Translations under genes and position numbers: made by a program
Assembly (NCBI GenBank): GCA_030063045.1
Contig: JAQSEB010000049.1
Location: 1,054,001-1,118,000, forward strand
Source of the DNA: Pratylenchus scribneri
Lineage: Eukaryota > Nematoda > Chromadorea > Rhabditida > Pratylenchidae
Reading direction: 5' to 3'
Length of the DNA: 64,000 nucleotides
The notes under the pieces: model-generated
Told to the model about the DNA's origin: nothing
What the model saw: the letters and a program-made list of their open reading frames with translations, nothing else
The model's database searches: none
Part shown: piece by piece, positions 24,501 to 32,317 of the stretch
How positions within the stretch are numbered: position 1 is the stretch's first letter
Layout: the number at the start of each line of letters is the position of its first letter

Positions 24501-27026
24501 TTCGAAAAATTTTAAAGCAAAAATATATTTGGAAAATGTTTTTGATTTAAAAAATTTTGACTAATTTAAAAATTATGAAAATGCATTTTTTCAAAGCAAA
24601 AAATTTTTTTGCAGAGAAAGAAAAGAGAAAAAATATACATAAATTATAGCATTAAAATAAATTTTAATGCAAAAGGCACAAAAAAACATTTTAGATCAAA
24701 AAACGGTCAAAATACAAAAAGGGCAAATTAGAAAACCCATTTATTTAACCATTTTAGAAAGGATTTTTAAATTTTGAAAACAAATTACTTAATATTCTTA
24801 ATTTTTTTAGTCAAAAATTGTCTATGTTTGGATCAAATTTGAGTCGATTCAAGAGTTCCGTTGCGAAGATTGACATTTTTGACGGGCAATGCTCGGAGGT
24901 ATGCAATCAAATTTAATTTATTAACATTAAATTCCATTTCTTTTTATTTTAGTTCGGCCACCCAAACCCCCAAATAGCCCAATTCCTGCCAATTTATGAA
25001 CAATACATCCAAAATGAATCCGTTTGCCGTCTCATCCGAATTCGATCCCTAAATGGCAAAATTTATTCCTATCAATTGGAAAGGCTTATACATTCCACTG
25101 CAGCCAACAGTCAATCGCACATTTTCCAATTGTTCACATTGCTAAACAACGAATTCACAAAATCCATGGTGGGACAAAATTTTCGAAATATTTAAATTTT
25201 TTCAAAAATTTTATATTTATTTTTTTTAAATTTATTTTTTTTTAATAATTTAATTTTTCAAAGATTTTAATTAATTTTTTCCAAATTTTTATTTCTTTTT
25301 TCAAAAATTTTATATTTGATTTTTTTTTCAAATATTTTTATATTATTTTTTACAAAAATTTTTTAAATTTAATTTTTTTCCAACTATTTTTTTTTCAAAA
25401 TTTTTATATTTATTTTTTTTTCAAATTTTATGTTTAATTTTTTTCAAAAATTTTATGTTAATTTTTTCAATTATTTTTTTTCAAAATTTTATTTTAAGTT
25501 TTTTTAAAAATCTTTTCTAAATTATTTTCCCGAAAATTTTTTATAAATTTTTCTTTAAGAACACTGCCCAACGCCATTTGCAATTTGCCATTCCCCGTAT
25601 CCAAATAACTGGCCCAAATTGCCGACTAATTCAATGTTGCCCATCGGCCGGCATTTCCTCACAATTCCAAAATGCTAATTCCGATCATTCCGCCGAGAAT
25701 TTTGCCATCTTTTCGGATATTCTTGGTGAAATGTTAGGCAAGGGTGATGATGAAGGAGAAAATGTGTTTGCCACCGACAATTCCGCCTCCCAAACTCAAC
25801 GGCAATATAAATCACCTCTGGCCATTGTTGATTGCTATTACAATAGATTGGCAGAACAAAGGTGGGAATTTTAACTATCGAAAATTTTTAGAACAAAACA
25901 TAAAAAAATCAAATTTGTCAGTCAAAAATCAGAAATTTACAAAAATTCTTTTAAAATCAATGAAAATAAATTATTCTACAAAATTCATAATATTTTTGAG
26001 CCTTAATTTTTGCACGGGAAACAAAAATTTTAAGAAGAAATAGCCCAGTAAAAAAAGATTTTAGCCAAAAATGGCCATAGGGGAAATTTTAGGCATTTTA
26101 TAAAGAAAAATAATAATTTTATGAAAAATCGAATTAACGCCAAACATCAGACAAAGCTTAAAAATATAGAATACCTTTATTAAATGTCGGAAATTTTTAC
26201 AGATATTCGCACAAAACCATTCACGAGCTTTTCAACCAAATTTCGACGGCCACTTCCAACAATGATGCCAATGCCAACAATCGGGACAAATTCCCAGCAA
26301 ATTTCATTTTTGTTCAACGCGATTTGCTCTCACGATGGATGAATGCTCGATATCCGAATCCAACTTCACTTTGGATTGCCCGAAAGAAGGTAAAGACGGA
26401 AAAAATTCCATTTCTCATTTAAAATCCTACTTAGATGGCCCTTCATTTCGCCCTACTTGGCCTTTCCGAGCACACATTTTTCCTCTCACCAATGATGCCG
26501 GATGGATTGGTGCTGGATTTATCCACCGGACAACTGTTCTTCACTGACTACAAATTTGATTTGACCAAAAAGATTGGATCAATGAACGGAAAAGTGCGAT
26601 TCAGTAAGAATTATTCCATTTTTCATTCAAATTTTCCCAATTTTTCCAGTTGAACTCGACGCAAATCGGCCGGTTCCATTCCGTCTCACCTCAAACATTT
26701 CTCACTTTTTGGCCCCATCCATTGAGGGACATTTGAACGGTGCCCTCACCGCCATTGCCCGTTCATTCAGTGCACGCACATTGGAATGTTGGCTTCGGCC
26801 CATCCTTTGGGATGTTTTCGTCAAAGTGGCAGCCGAAGATGGAAATGATCAACAAAAGGCAAACATTGCGAACCCGGTGAAACGGGCGGTGGACACAATT
26901 CTCACTCGCGTCAAAGCGATCTCCAATAACGAGAATGGCATGGGACCAACCAGCAATTTGCTGATTCAAGCCCAATTACCCGACAATTTATGCCGAATGG
27001 ATCCCAACTTCCATCCTTGGTTCTGA
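562..27026 (+). CDS. trr-1: TRRAP/Tra1-family transcription co-activator (PIKK pseudokinase)
   Basis: Giant scaffold that, in the known family, sits in NuA4/TIP60 (and SAGA) histone acetyltransferase complexes in the nucleus and contacts DNA-bound activators. I chained 50 exons by GT-AG boundaries and phase: long helical HEAT-type N-terminal region, acidic linker, FAT domain, PI3K-like domain and FATC, ending NLCRMDPNFHPWF, the TRRAP C-terminal signature. The PI3K-like domain lacks the usual catalytic and metal-binding motifs, as in TRRAP. Total spliced length is 12,874 nt, about 4,290 residues, longer than yeast and human orthologues (about 3,700-3,900), with extra length in acidic and Q/N-rich inserts. 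Start: the ATG at 562 opens exon 1 (58 codons, phase 0) and nothing in frame precedes it. One lesion: exon 10 needs a one-base shift near 5390-5397 to stay open. One intron (14975-15364) is GC-AG. Exon coordinates are given in the sub-entries. Identity is very secure; single splice sites could be off by a few bases. Confidence 0.93.
1431..1613. mobile_element. MITE-like inverted repeat in trr-1 intron 3
   Basis: GGAGATTGGCCCCTATATGA at 1431 is matched in inverse orientation at about 1594-1613 (...CATGTAGGGGCCAATCTCC). The arms extend about 70 bases and are purine-rich on one side (GAAGGAGAAGATGATAATGA) and pyrimidine-rich on the other. No coding capacity. The protein-like reading frames here are products of the purine/pyrimidine strand bias. 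Confidence 0.7.
1614..1992. other. Rest of trr-1 intron 3
   Basis: Unremarkable AT-rich intron sequence ending in AAATTCACAG. I see no RNA gene or coding exon in it. Confidence 0.5.
3292..3652. mobile_element. MITE in trr-1 intron 6
   Basis: Long imperfect inverted repeat. The left arm starts TTTTTTACCACCAAAAATGC and the right arm ends GCATTTTTCTGTGGTAAAAA. Inside, both arms carry AAATCAGAAACCGGTTTTA and GAGACGCAT in mirrored positions. Arms run about 160 bases each with a short centre. Non-coding. It accounts for most of the 784-base intron. Related degraded copies are suspected in introns at 10950-11170, 13560-13860 and 14260-14600. Confidence 0.8.
4990..5295. repeat. Interspersed intron repeat, copy 1
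   Basis: Shares ordered blocks with 17190-17430: a TTTTATTG...AATG(G)AAATTTTCC block followed by TTTTCTCATCAAATC and CATACAAAAAA. Divergent and non-coding; probably an old copy of a non-autonomous element in trr-1 intron 9. Confidence 0.5.
5924..6200. repeat. Minisatellite in trr-1 intron 10
   Basis: About eleven imperfect copies of a 22-27 base unit of the form CTTTCCGGAAAACTTAATTAAAA fill almost the whole intron, up to the acceptor TCTTTACAG. Each unit contains the palindrome TTTCCGGAAA. Non-coding. Confidence 0.85.
7140..7405. repeat. Degenerate interspersed repeat in trr-1 intron 12
   Basis: Contains blocks resembling the 3292-3652 element (an ACGCATTGAATAGGTTTATAA block, TGGTATTAAACC, and an inverted AATGCGTCTTGAAGA). 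Strongly decayed and probably the same MITE family. Confidence 0.4.
8073..8321. other. trr-1 intron 14
   Basis: AT-rich spacer. It holds CAGATTCGAATTT, a word also present at 23320 in the intron 40 element, which may be a relic of the same repeat. Nothing else recognised. Confidence 0.3.
10140..10350. repeat. Interspersed intron repeat, GGCCAT-type family, copy 1
   Basis: Resembles the elements at 15895-16040, 18440-18610 and 22490-22650: a TGGCCAA block, a centre with degenerate CCTAACCC/CCTTAACCC-like sequence, and a closing ATGGCCAATTTATATGACCT(C). The ends are roughly inverted repeats of one another, suggesting a degraded MITE in intron 20. Confidence 0.5.
10950..11175. repeat. Degenerate MITE relative in trr-1 intron 22
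   Basis: Shares TTCTAATTTATTTTTGAATC, a GTCGGTTTAAA block and an ATTTTGGTCAGACC block with the repeats at 13560-13860 and 14260-14600. Non-coding. The rest of the 531-base intron is plain AT-rich DNA. Confidence 0.45.
11915..12441. other. trr-1 intron 23
   Basis: 527-base intron with a relatively G/T- and C-rich middle (about 12000-12260) containing short repeated phrases such as GGGTTT and TATAGTCC. An open frame here has no coding character. No element ends were identified. Confidence 0.35.
13560..13865. repeat. MITE family member in trr-1 intron 25
   Basis: Related to 14260-14600: both carry TTCTAACTTAATTT, a GGTTTA/GGTTAATAC block, a CCAAACCATGACAAATTATA or similar block, CATTCGAT, and end with AGGACAAAC(C)A...TTAAACCATT. 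This indicates two copies of one non-autonomous element in neighbouring introns. Confidence 0.6.
14260..14605. repeat. MITE family member in trr-1 intron 26
   Basis: Second copy of the family at 13560-13865 in the next intron. It begins with GGTTTGTCTTAGAACCATTA and ends with the inverse TAGGACAAACACTTAAACC, so the ends form an approximate inverted repeat. No coding capacity. Confidence 0.6.
14975..15364 (+). other. trr-1: GC-AG intron of trr-1 (intron 27)
   Basis: Donor context is GAG followed by GCAAGT, the standard sequence of rare GC donors, and the acceptor is TTTTTTCAG. Both flanking exons are phase 0 and continue the protein. No GT donor nearby keeps the frame. Confidence 0.75.
15895..16040. 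repeat. Interspersed intron repeat, GGCCAT-type family, copy 2
   Basis: Begins AAGCCATAACAAAGTGTCAT, has a GATTTAGATTAGGTCTTAGC centre, and ends TTGGCCAAGTTTTATGGCCTT. It matches the ends of the 18440-18610 copy almost exactly. Lies in intron 28. Confidence 0.55.
17190..17430. repeat. Interspersed intron repeat, copy 2
   Basis: Relative of 4990-5295, sharing the TTATTGTATTTT...AATGAAATTTTCC and TTTTCTCATCAAATCAGCAT blocks in the same order. Lies in intron 30. Confidence 0.5.
17451..18107 (+). other. trr-1: trr-1 exon 31: acidic linker
   Basis: The first about 80 residues (FVVFEKQFPKTICARIIH...) are ordinary folded sequence. They are followed by roughly 80 residues (about 17690-17930) dominated by E, D, G, M and Q, for example METEEGERMEEGG, then an S/Q-rich tail. 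This expanded acidic, probably disordered linker sits just before the FAT domain and helps explain the long protein. Part of this exon (17621-17725) has been copied to 39042-39152 in the downstream repeat region. Confidence 0.8.
18440..18610. repeat. Interspersed intron repeat, GGCCAT-type family, copy 3
   Basis: Starts near TTTTTAGGCCATATTAATTG, has an AGACCTAATCTAAACCCAAT centre, and ends ATGGCCAAGTTTTATGGCCT. Inverted-repeat ends with an AACCC-rich centre. Lies in intron 32. Confidence 0.55.
19190..19365. repeat. Imperfect tandem repeat in trr-1 intron 33
   Basis: Five or so imperfect copies of AAATACTGTATTTTAACAAA with variable TTAATATAAA spacers of about 30-35 bases. Non-coding. Confidence 0.6.
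20740..21010. repeat. Direct repeat in trr-1 intron 36
   Basis: Two copies, about 20744-20830 and 20932-21010, each with AGAGAATCTGAAA, a TTTTAAAACCGGTTTA-like block, AATGCAATTTTT and CTTTCAATTT in order. The GGTTTTAAACCGG-like core recurs at 21184-21195. Possibly two nested copies of one element; no coding exon seen in the 722-base intron. Confidence 0.5.
22490..22650. repeat. Interspersed intron repeat, GGCCAT-type family, copy 4
   Basis: Starts TTTTTAAGGCCATATGACTT, has a centre of degenerate CCCTAACC-type repeats (CAACCCCTAGCCCTTAATCC), and ends AATTATATGACCTCAAAAAT. The ends are approximate inverted repeats. Lies in intron 39. Confidence 0.55.
23028..23365. mobile_element. MITE with G-rich degenerate centre in trr-1 intron 40
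   Basis: The left end carries GTAAAAAATAATGCTGTATCCGAATCTGACAT-type sequence; the right end carries the inverse around GGATGGCAGATTCGAATTT and TTTTTTACAC. The centre (23120-23270) is rich in GGGTAGG, GGGTTTAGGG and TAGGGTA words. Non-coding. Confidence 0.55.
24136..26603 (+). other. trr-1: trr-1 exons 43-49: PI3K-like pseudokinase domain
   Basis: Exons: 24136-24294, 24344-24489, 24811-24898, 24953-25168, 25560-25861, 26203-26389, 26435-26603. Recognisable TRRAP features include the FLPIYEQY start, the RSLNGKIYSYQLE strand pair, an ISRYYDRL-like segment (SPLAIVDCYYNRLAEQR) and the WIARKKMALHFALLGLSE helix. Where active PIKKs carry a GDRHxxN catalytic loop this protein has LGLSEHTFFLSP, and in place of DFG it has TDYKFDL. 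Both catalytic motifs are therefore absent, as expected of TRRAP/Tra1, which is a scaffold and not an enzyme. Confidence 0.9.
25190..25556. repeat. T-rich irregular tandem repeat in trr-1 intron 46
   Basis: Strand-asymmetric array of about 35-base imperfect units built on TTCAAAAATTTTATATTTAT. It fills the intron up to the acceptor TTTCTTTAAG. Non-coding. Confidence 0.65.
26650..27026 (+). other. trr-1: trr-1 exon 50: end of pseudokinase domain and FATC
   Basis: Encodes ELDANRPVPFRLTSNISHFL, highly conserved in TRRAP, then helical sequence and the FATC tail NLCRMDPNFHPWF followed by TGA. FATC packs against the kinase-like domain in this family. A second, rearranged copy of the beginning and end of this exon plus 3' UTR lies at 38761-39041. 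Confidence 0.92.
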
Positions 27027-27162
27027 TCGAGCAATGTAGAAGATGAATTGATGAACAAAGAGGATCTCATAATTTATTTTCATTTTTTTAATTTATCCAT
27101 TTTAAATTTTTTTATTTTATGTTATTTTTAATTTTATTTTTCATTTTCTAAAATAATGAATG

Positions 27163-27168
27163 AATAAA
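27163..27168 (+). terminator. Polyadenylation signal of trr-1
   Basis: AATAAA about 137 bases after the stop codon, in a T-rich 3' UTR. It is the best match downstream of the gene and lies just before the minisatellite, so transcription probably ends about 27180-27200. Confidence 0.65.
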
Positions 27169-27244
27169 TATGGCCAATTGTTTAGATTTCATATTACACC
27201 AAATTGAAATCAACAAATTTCACTTTTAGGCCGTAACTGTGACT

Positions 27245-27770
27245 CAGTCAAAGAGACGGAATTATTCTAATTGAGCAGGCGGAATTATTCTAAGTGAACA
27301 GGCGGAATTATTCTAAGTGAACAGGGAATTATTCTAAGTGAACAGGCGGAATTATTCTAAGTGAATAGGGAATTATTCTAAGTGAACAGGCGGAATTATT
27401 CTAAGTGTACAGGCGGAATTATTCTAAGTGAACAGGCGGAATTATTCTTAGAAACAAGCGGAAATAAAACTTAGTTAAATAGGCGGAATTAAAACTTAGT
27501 CAAACAAGAGGAATTATTCTTGGAAACAGGCGGAATTATTCTTGGAAACAGGCGGAATTTTTCTTGGAAACAGGCGGAATTATTCTTAGTCAAACAGGCG
27601 GAACTATTCGTAGTCAAACAGGCTGAATTATTCTTGGAAACAGGCGGAATTATTCTAAGAAACAGGCGGAATTATTCTAAGTGAATAGGCGGAATTATTC
27701 TTAGTCAAATAAACGGAATTAAAACTTACTTAGTCAAACAGTCAGAATTAAAATCAAAACAGATTGAATT
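27245..27770. repeat. 23-bp minisatellite downstream of trr-1
   Basis: About 22 imperfect copies of a unit of the form GGCGGAATTATTCTAAGTGA followed by ACA. Variant units have TTCTTGGAAACA, TTCTTAGTCAAACA or AAAACTTAGTCAAA endings, which cluster in blocks. Period is 23 in the cleanest part (for example CGGAATT at 27391 and 27414). No coding capacity. Confidence 0.9.
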
Positions 27771-29120
27771 ATTTATTTGAAGAAACGAAATGAATTGCTT
27801 GGTTAATTATTTTCATTGAGAAAAATATTACTTTTTGAGTTTACATATTCTGGCATTTCCGATTACTTCGCACAGCAACACGAATCGAAGAAGTTTAATC
27901 AATGAAATGATTATTAATTGTTCAAAATCTTCATTTTAACATTACCATCATCACTGTTCTTCTCAAAGAATATAGAGTGGCTGACCTCGAAATCACAATT
28001 TGATTTTTCCTTCTAATTGTCAATTAATGATAATAAAAAATAATGTAAATTATTCAAAATTGTTGTGAACACAGTCCACAAATGGATTTACAACATAATT
28101 TTCCCATCCATCCATTTATTTCATTTTTATTTTCCTTTTTTGCCTTTACTAAATAACCTCAAAAAGAATTTCCTTTTGTGTCTTTTGCCCCAAGCATATT
28201 CTCATCGTTTTGCCCCGTTTGCCCATCATTCAATTTTAAAAGGCCTTATTAATATTCCATCCCCTTTCAGCCATCCTCGCCATTTTCCATCTTCATTCCA
28301 TTTTTATTTGTCGGATCTTATCGAGCTGAATTCAGCTCGTCTTTTATTATTTTATTCTCAATAATAATTTTAGTCATTTTAGCCTTTTTTTGTCATTTTG
28401 AATTGCGGTTTAATTACCCAATTTTGAGTTTCAAAAGATTGATTGGAGAATAAATAATTTTGATTGAAATTTGAATTTGATTTTAAACGAAAGAGGAAAA
28501 CAAGATGTTATGAACATTGTTTTATGTAAAGCCACAGGAATTTTGGACAAAGTGGCGGCATGCGCAGTGTATAGCTGCAAGAAAGAACGTAGAAGCTATT
28601 TTAAAAATGGACATCGGAGAAATCAAAGACAATCTGGACTAGATGCAGCAGGAGATGCCGCATAAGCGGAAGGCCTGGTTAATTATATTATTAAAAAAAT
28701 TAAGTACAAATGTCGTGGAAATAACAAATATGTGAAATTGGAAGAATTGTATGTAAATTTTAAATAATAAGAATTAAAATAATAATTGAATTGAAAAATA
28801 TAAATCTAATAGAGAAAAACTTTATTAAATGATATAAATTAATCAAAAGTTAAATTATATATATAAAAAATTCAATTCTTTGGAAATTAATTATTAATAA
28901 ATTCTTAAAATAAATAAGAATAATTAAATTTTTGTATAAAATTTCTCGAACTACATATGAATACAATTAATTTTATTTTTTTAATATTAGTCTATCATAA
29001 AATAAATTAACTATTTTAAATTGATAGAATTTTATAATTTTTGGACATTGATAAAAATATTCTATTTTATTCGATATGCAAGTTATCATTTTCAAAATTA
29101 TTTCATTTTGTTTGCCAAAG
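27771..29120. other. Intergenic AT-rich DNA
   Basis: No gene that I can support. A weak open frame at 28471-28665 (+, 64 codons, includes LCKATGILDKVAACAVYSCK) is not recognised and could be a relic exon. An 18-base perfect palindrome, CGAGCTGAATTCAGCTCG, lies at 28322-28339. The remainder is AT-rich with no RNA gene visible. Confidence 0.4.
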
Positions 29121-29465
29121 ATTGCAGATGTGATGGTAAAAACGAATGCTTTTTTGGAGAAGATGAAAAAATATGCGAAAAAATATGCAAACGCCAAAAT
29201 GGTATAAAATCAATAATTTTATTCAATTTTTATCACGCATTAAATTATAAATTGATTATCGAATATTTCTAGAGGCATTCAAAAATAAAATAAAATTATT
29301 TTTAAAAATTGTTAAAATTCAAATTTAAATCAAAATTTTTGAAATGATTTTACCCGTTAGCTGAAAAAATACCGCTTCTCTTAAAAATTTCTAAAACTAA
29401 TTTTTTCTTAATTTTTTATACAGAACCAGGCGTTTACAATTTACCAACTGATAAAATAAATCAAT
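29121..29465 (+). pseudogene. Remnant of an LDL-receptor class A domain gene, cut by a retrotransposon
   Basis: A small exon-like block (29121-29201) preceded by CCAAAG and followed by a GTATAA donor encodes DCRCDGKNECFFGEDEKIC, the second half of an LDLa calcium-binding module (CDG-x-x-x-C...GEDE...C). It ends in phase 1. After an intron with acceptor TTTATACAG a second block (29424-29465) reads EPGVYNLPTDKINQ in the matching phase, and then the 5' LTR begins at 29466. I find no upstream exon with the first half of the module and no downstream continuation, because the LTR element is followed by satellite DNA. The call as a gene relic rests on one motif and matching splice phase. Confidence 0.45.
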
Positions 29466-30135
29466 TGTCGGAACCCCGACAAGAGGGAAAAAGACAACAA
29501 TCATCACGCCTTGCTTTTGCCTATAAAAAGAAAGTTCTTCTCTTCTAAACTACGCTTCTACATTAATCATTCTTCAAAGAAAGAAAAAGCCAAGCGATCC
29601 TTATTATTTTTGCTCGCATTATTATAATATTTTTGGCGTGAAGTGAACTTTTTCTTCTCATTTTAATTTATTTTATTGGGGATTTTTGGGGGGAAAATTT
29701 GAGTTGTTCTCTTAGGATTTAATCCCATTTATTATCCCGATTTCCCCATCCAATTCCCTCATTCCCTCGAATCCCATTTCGTTCTCCCCTTTTGTCGTTT
29801 CACCAAATCTTGCCTAAAGGATTGATAGCGGATTTTGACAGCGACTTGTGGCCACAAGCTTTTTGGATTGTTACCGGCATAAACCCTGAGAACCGGCATC
29901 TGATAAAGGATTTGGATTGCTACCGGCTAAATTATTGAGAACCGGCATCTAATAAAGGATTTAGATTGTTACCGGCTAATTTATTGAAAACCGGCGTCAA
30001 AAGGCAAATTAATTGGCACAAGAATTCATCTGTTTATTCCACAATTTTAGTGGAAATTATATTTAATTTAGGGGAAAGCGGAAACTATATTAAATTCCAT
30101 TTCCCCATCCATTGAATCTCCTATCGTTTCCGACA
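29466..30135 (+). repeat. 5' LTR
   Basis: Starts TGTCGGAA and ends TTCCGACA, a perfect 8-base terminal inverted repeat with the canonical TG...CA ends. A TATAAAA promoter box lies at 29522-29528. The TACCGGC...GAGAACCGGCATCT block near the middle is repeated three times (about 29871-29995). Confidence 0.85.
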
Positions 30136-30265
30136 AGTGGTGCCGCTACAGCATAATTTCAAACTTAATTGGACACCGACTATTGGGATTCGTTTCCGAC
30201 AAGTGGTGCCGCTACAGCATAATTTCGAACCTGATATTGGCACCGACAAGTGGTGCCGCTATATC
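30131..30265 (+). promoter_or_regulatory. Candidate primer-binding site, triplicated
   Basis: Immediately after the 5' LTR comes AGTGGTGCCGCTACAGCAT; TGGTGCC has the TGG start expected of a tRNA-primed site. The LTR end plus this site (CGACAAGTGGTGCCGCTA) occurs three times, starting at 30131, 30197 and 30244, the third copy diverging after GCTA. I could not name the primer tRNA with confidence. Confidence 0.5.
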
Positions 30266-30772
30266 ATATTTTACCGAACCTGCCCGAACACCGGATTTAC
30301 TTCGGATTTTATTTGAAAATCCAAAATTTATTTTTGAGGATTTTGATCTTTAATTTCAAAATCCAAAAATTCCATTTGGGGATTTAAACATTGGAGTTTC
30401 ATCCTATTTTTCGGTGCTAAACTTTGCGGTGACTCGACTTTTGTTTGGAGAATTTTTTCATTGCATTCCAAAAAAGGAATCCTTTTTTAGAATTTTGCGC
30501 TGACACTGTTTTAGTCAGCCAAATTTTGTTCAGAGGAAATTGTGGGCTGAAATTTTGGTCAGCCGAATTCTCTTCTTTTGGCGGAAAATTGTTAGCTGAA
30601 TATTGTTGAAGTCAGCCTTTTTTCCTTGATTCCGGACTATTGTGAGCTGAATTATTAAGCAGCCGAATTTTGTTTACCGGAATTTTTTTGGATTCCACAT
30701 AAATTTTTGGAAAAGTACAATTTTATTTTCGAGGGATTTATTATTCGAGGGATTTTATAAAATTTATTAATT

Positions 30773-32317
30773 ATGTCATTGCCGATTAGAAAATTAATCG
30801 GACCAGCTATTGGATATTTGCGGGAAAGAATGCTTATCGCAAATAATTTATTAAAGACTCAGTTAAAGGATGCTGAGCAAATTAACAATCTGCGTAAAGA
30901 ATTGGTACGATTAACCAAAACTTTTGCCCGGTTGGAGGGTGCGCAGAATGAATGGAGCATTTTATTGGGAAGATTGGAAGAGGATGAATTGGCGGCAGAA
31001 TCAACTCTTTATGATGAATTTAAAATGGATGGCAAGCATTTTATGGATTACGTTGAGCAAGCACGGCAGCTAATTGATGATATTGAGATTGAATTAGCGG
31101 ATTATTCAAGTGCTGAAGGTTCAACAATTGGAAACCATAAAGACTGCCGAAAATCAACAAAATGATCCTCCACATGTAGAGGAAACACTGAGTACTGCCA
31201 TTCCACCTTCCATCAGCCCTAATAAGCCTAATCCTCGCAGAAATTTAATGGAAAATAGAGAGGATTTTGGTAATGGAACTACCCATAAAAAGGACTATGG
31301 ATTCGGAGATGATTTTGGCACTGAAGATTTCATAAAAATAAAAGTGCCACCCTTTAAAATCCCAAAATTTGATGGAAACGCGCTGTCCTGGCCAGCATTT
31401 TGGCAGGCTTTTGAGTGCTCTATTGAGCAATTGCGGATTCCTCCTGTCCAGAAATTGACTTATTTGATGTCATTTTTGGGAAAAGAAGTTCTGCCGATAG
31501 TAGCAGGATACCCGATTACAAATGACAATTATTCACTTATTGTTAAAGCTCTGAAAGAACAATATGGTGACCCGAAAATAATTCGGGAAGCATTGCAATC
31601 AGAATTGATACATTTAAATTCCCCGGAGGATAATGTACAATCACTTCAAAATTTTATTAGGCAATTTGAGCGAATATGTCGCCAATTGCAAGCAATGCAC
31701 AATTTGAACAAAAAAGACGGCTTATTATTAAATATTATTAAATCAAAGCTTCCAAAGAAAGTTTTGGAACAAATAGTGAAGGCCGAAATGGCAGCTGGTG
31801 CAAAATGGGATCTGGATGGACTGCGCACAGCCTATCTGAATTTATTTCACTTCAAGTTGATATTGAGCGATGTTTGAGTTTGCGAGAGTCCTATGAACCA
31901 GTTTCAAATCCCGAAGACGAAGAAGTGCCTGAACAAACTCATGAAACAGATGATGAGGAAGTGAACGAAAAATTTGAGCAGACAATTGCTCAAATGGCCG
32001 CCTTGCCTGACAGCCCTAAATATAATTTGCTATGGGCAAAAATTGAAATGATTACTCCCCATCAATTATTTAATAAAATGAATTCTCCTTTGATTTTTGA
32101 TAAGAATGTTGCCAAAACATTTTGGAACCGCGAGGGGATTGGCGTTTTAGATAAATTCATGGAGGACGGTAATAAAATTGCCAACAAATTGTTTCCGGCA
32201 TCCATCCAACCTATTTTACCTTCAAAATCGGATTTAGCTTATATCCGACTGATGGATGCGGAATTCGAAGTATTCGAACATAAAAGTCAATTGGGAAAAT
32301 ATTTTCCAACAAATTGA
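30773..32317 (+). CDS. BEL/Pao gag-like polyprotein (frameshifted)
   Basis: Opens with ATG at 30773 and a helical, coiled-coil-like N-terminus (KTQLKDAEQINNLRKELVRL). The frame then moves: 30773-31165, about 31110-31877, then about 31805-32317. The middle part contains the DUF1759 signature of BEL/Pao gag-like proteins (VPPFKIPKFDGNALSWPAFW, then QKLTYLMSFL and a QYGDPKII-type helix). The reading continues across the second shift from GLRTA into SEFISLQVDIERCL. Two shifts suggest a defective copy, or programmed shifting at one of them; I favour decay. In BEL/Pao elements this protein forms particles around the RNA. The acidic region about 31910-31990 looks disordered. No zinc knuckle seen. 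Confidence 0.7.

Noticed and set aside
28065..28364. 99-codon plus-strand frame downstream of the minisatellite
   Set aside because: Composition (F, H, S, P and L) fits pyrimidine-rich non-coding DNA; no domain, no splice signals linking it to other exons.
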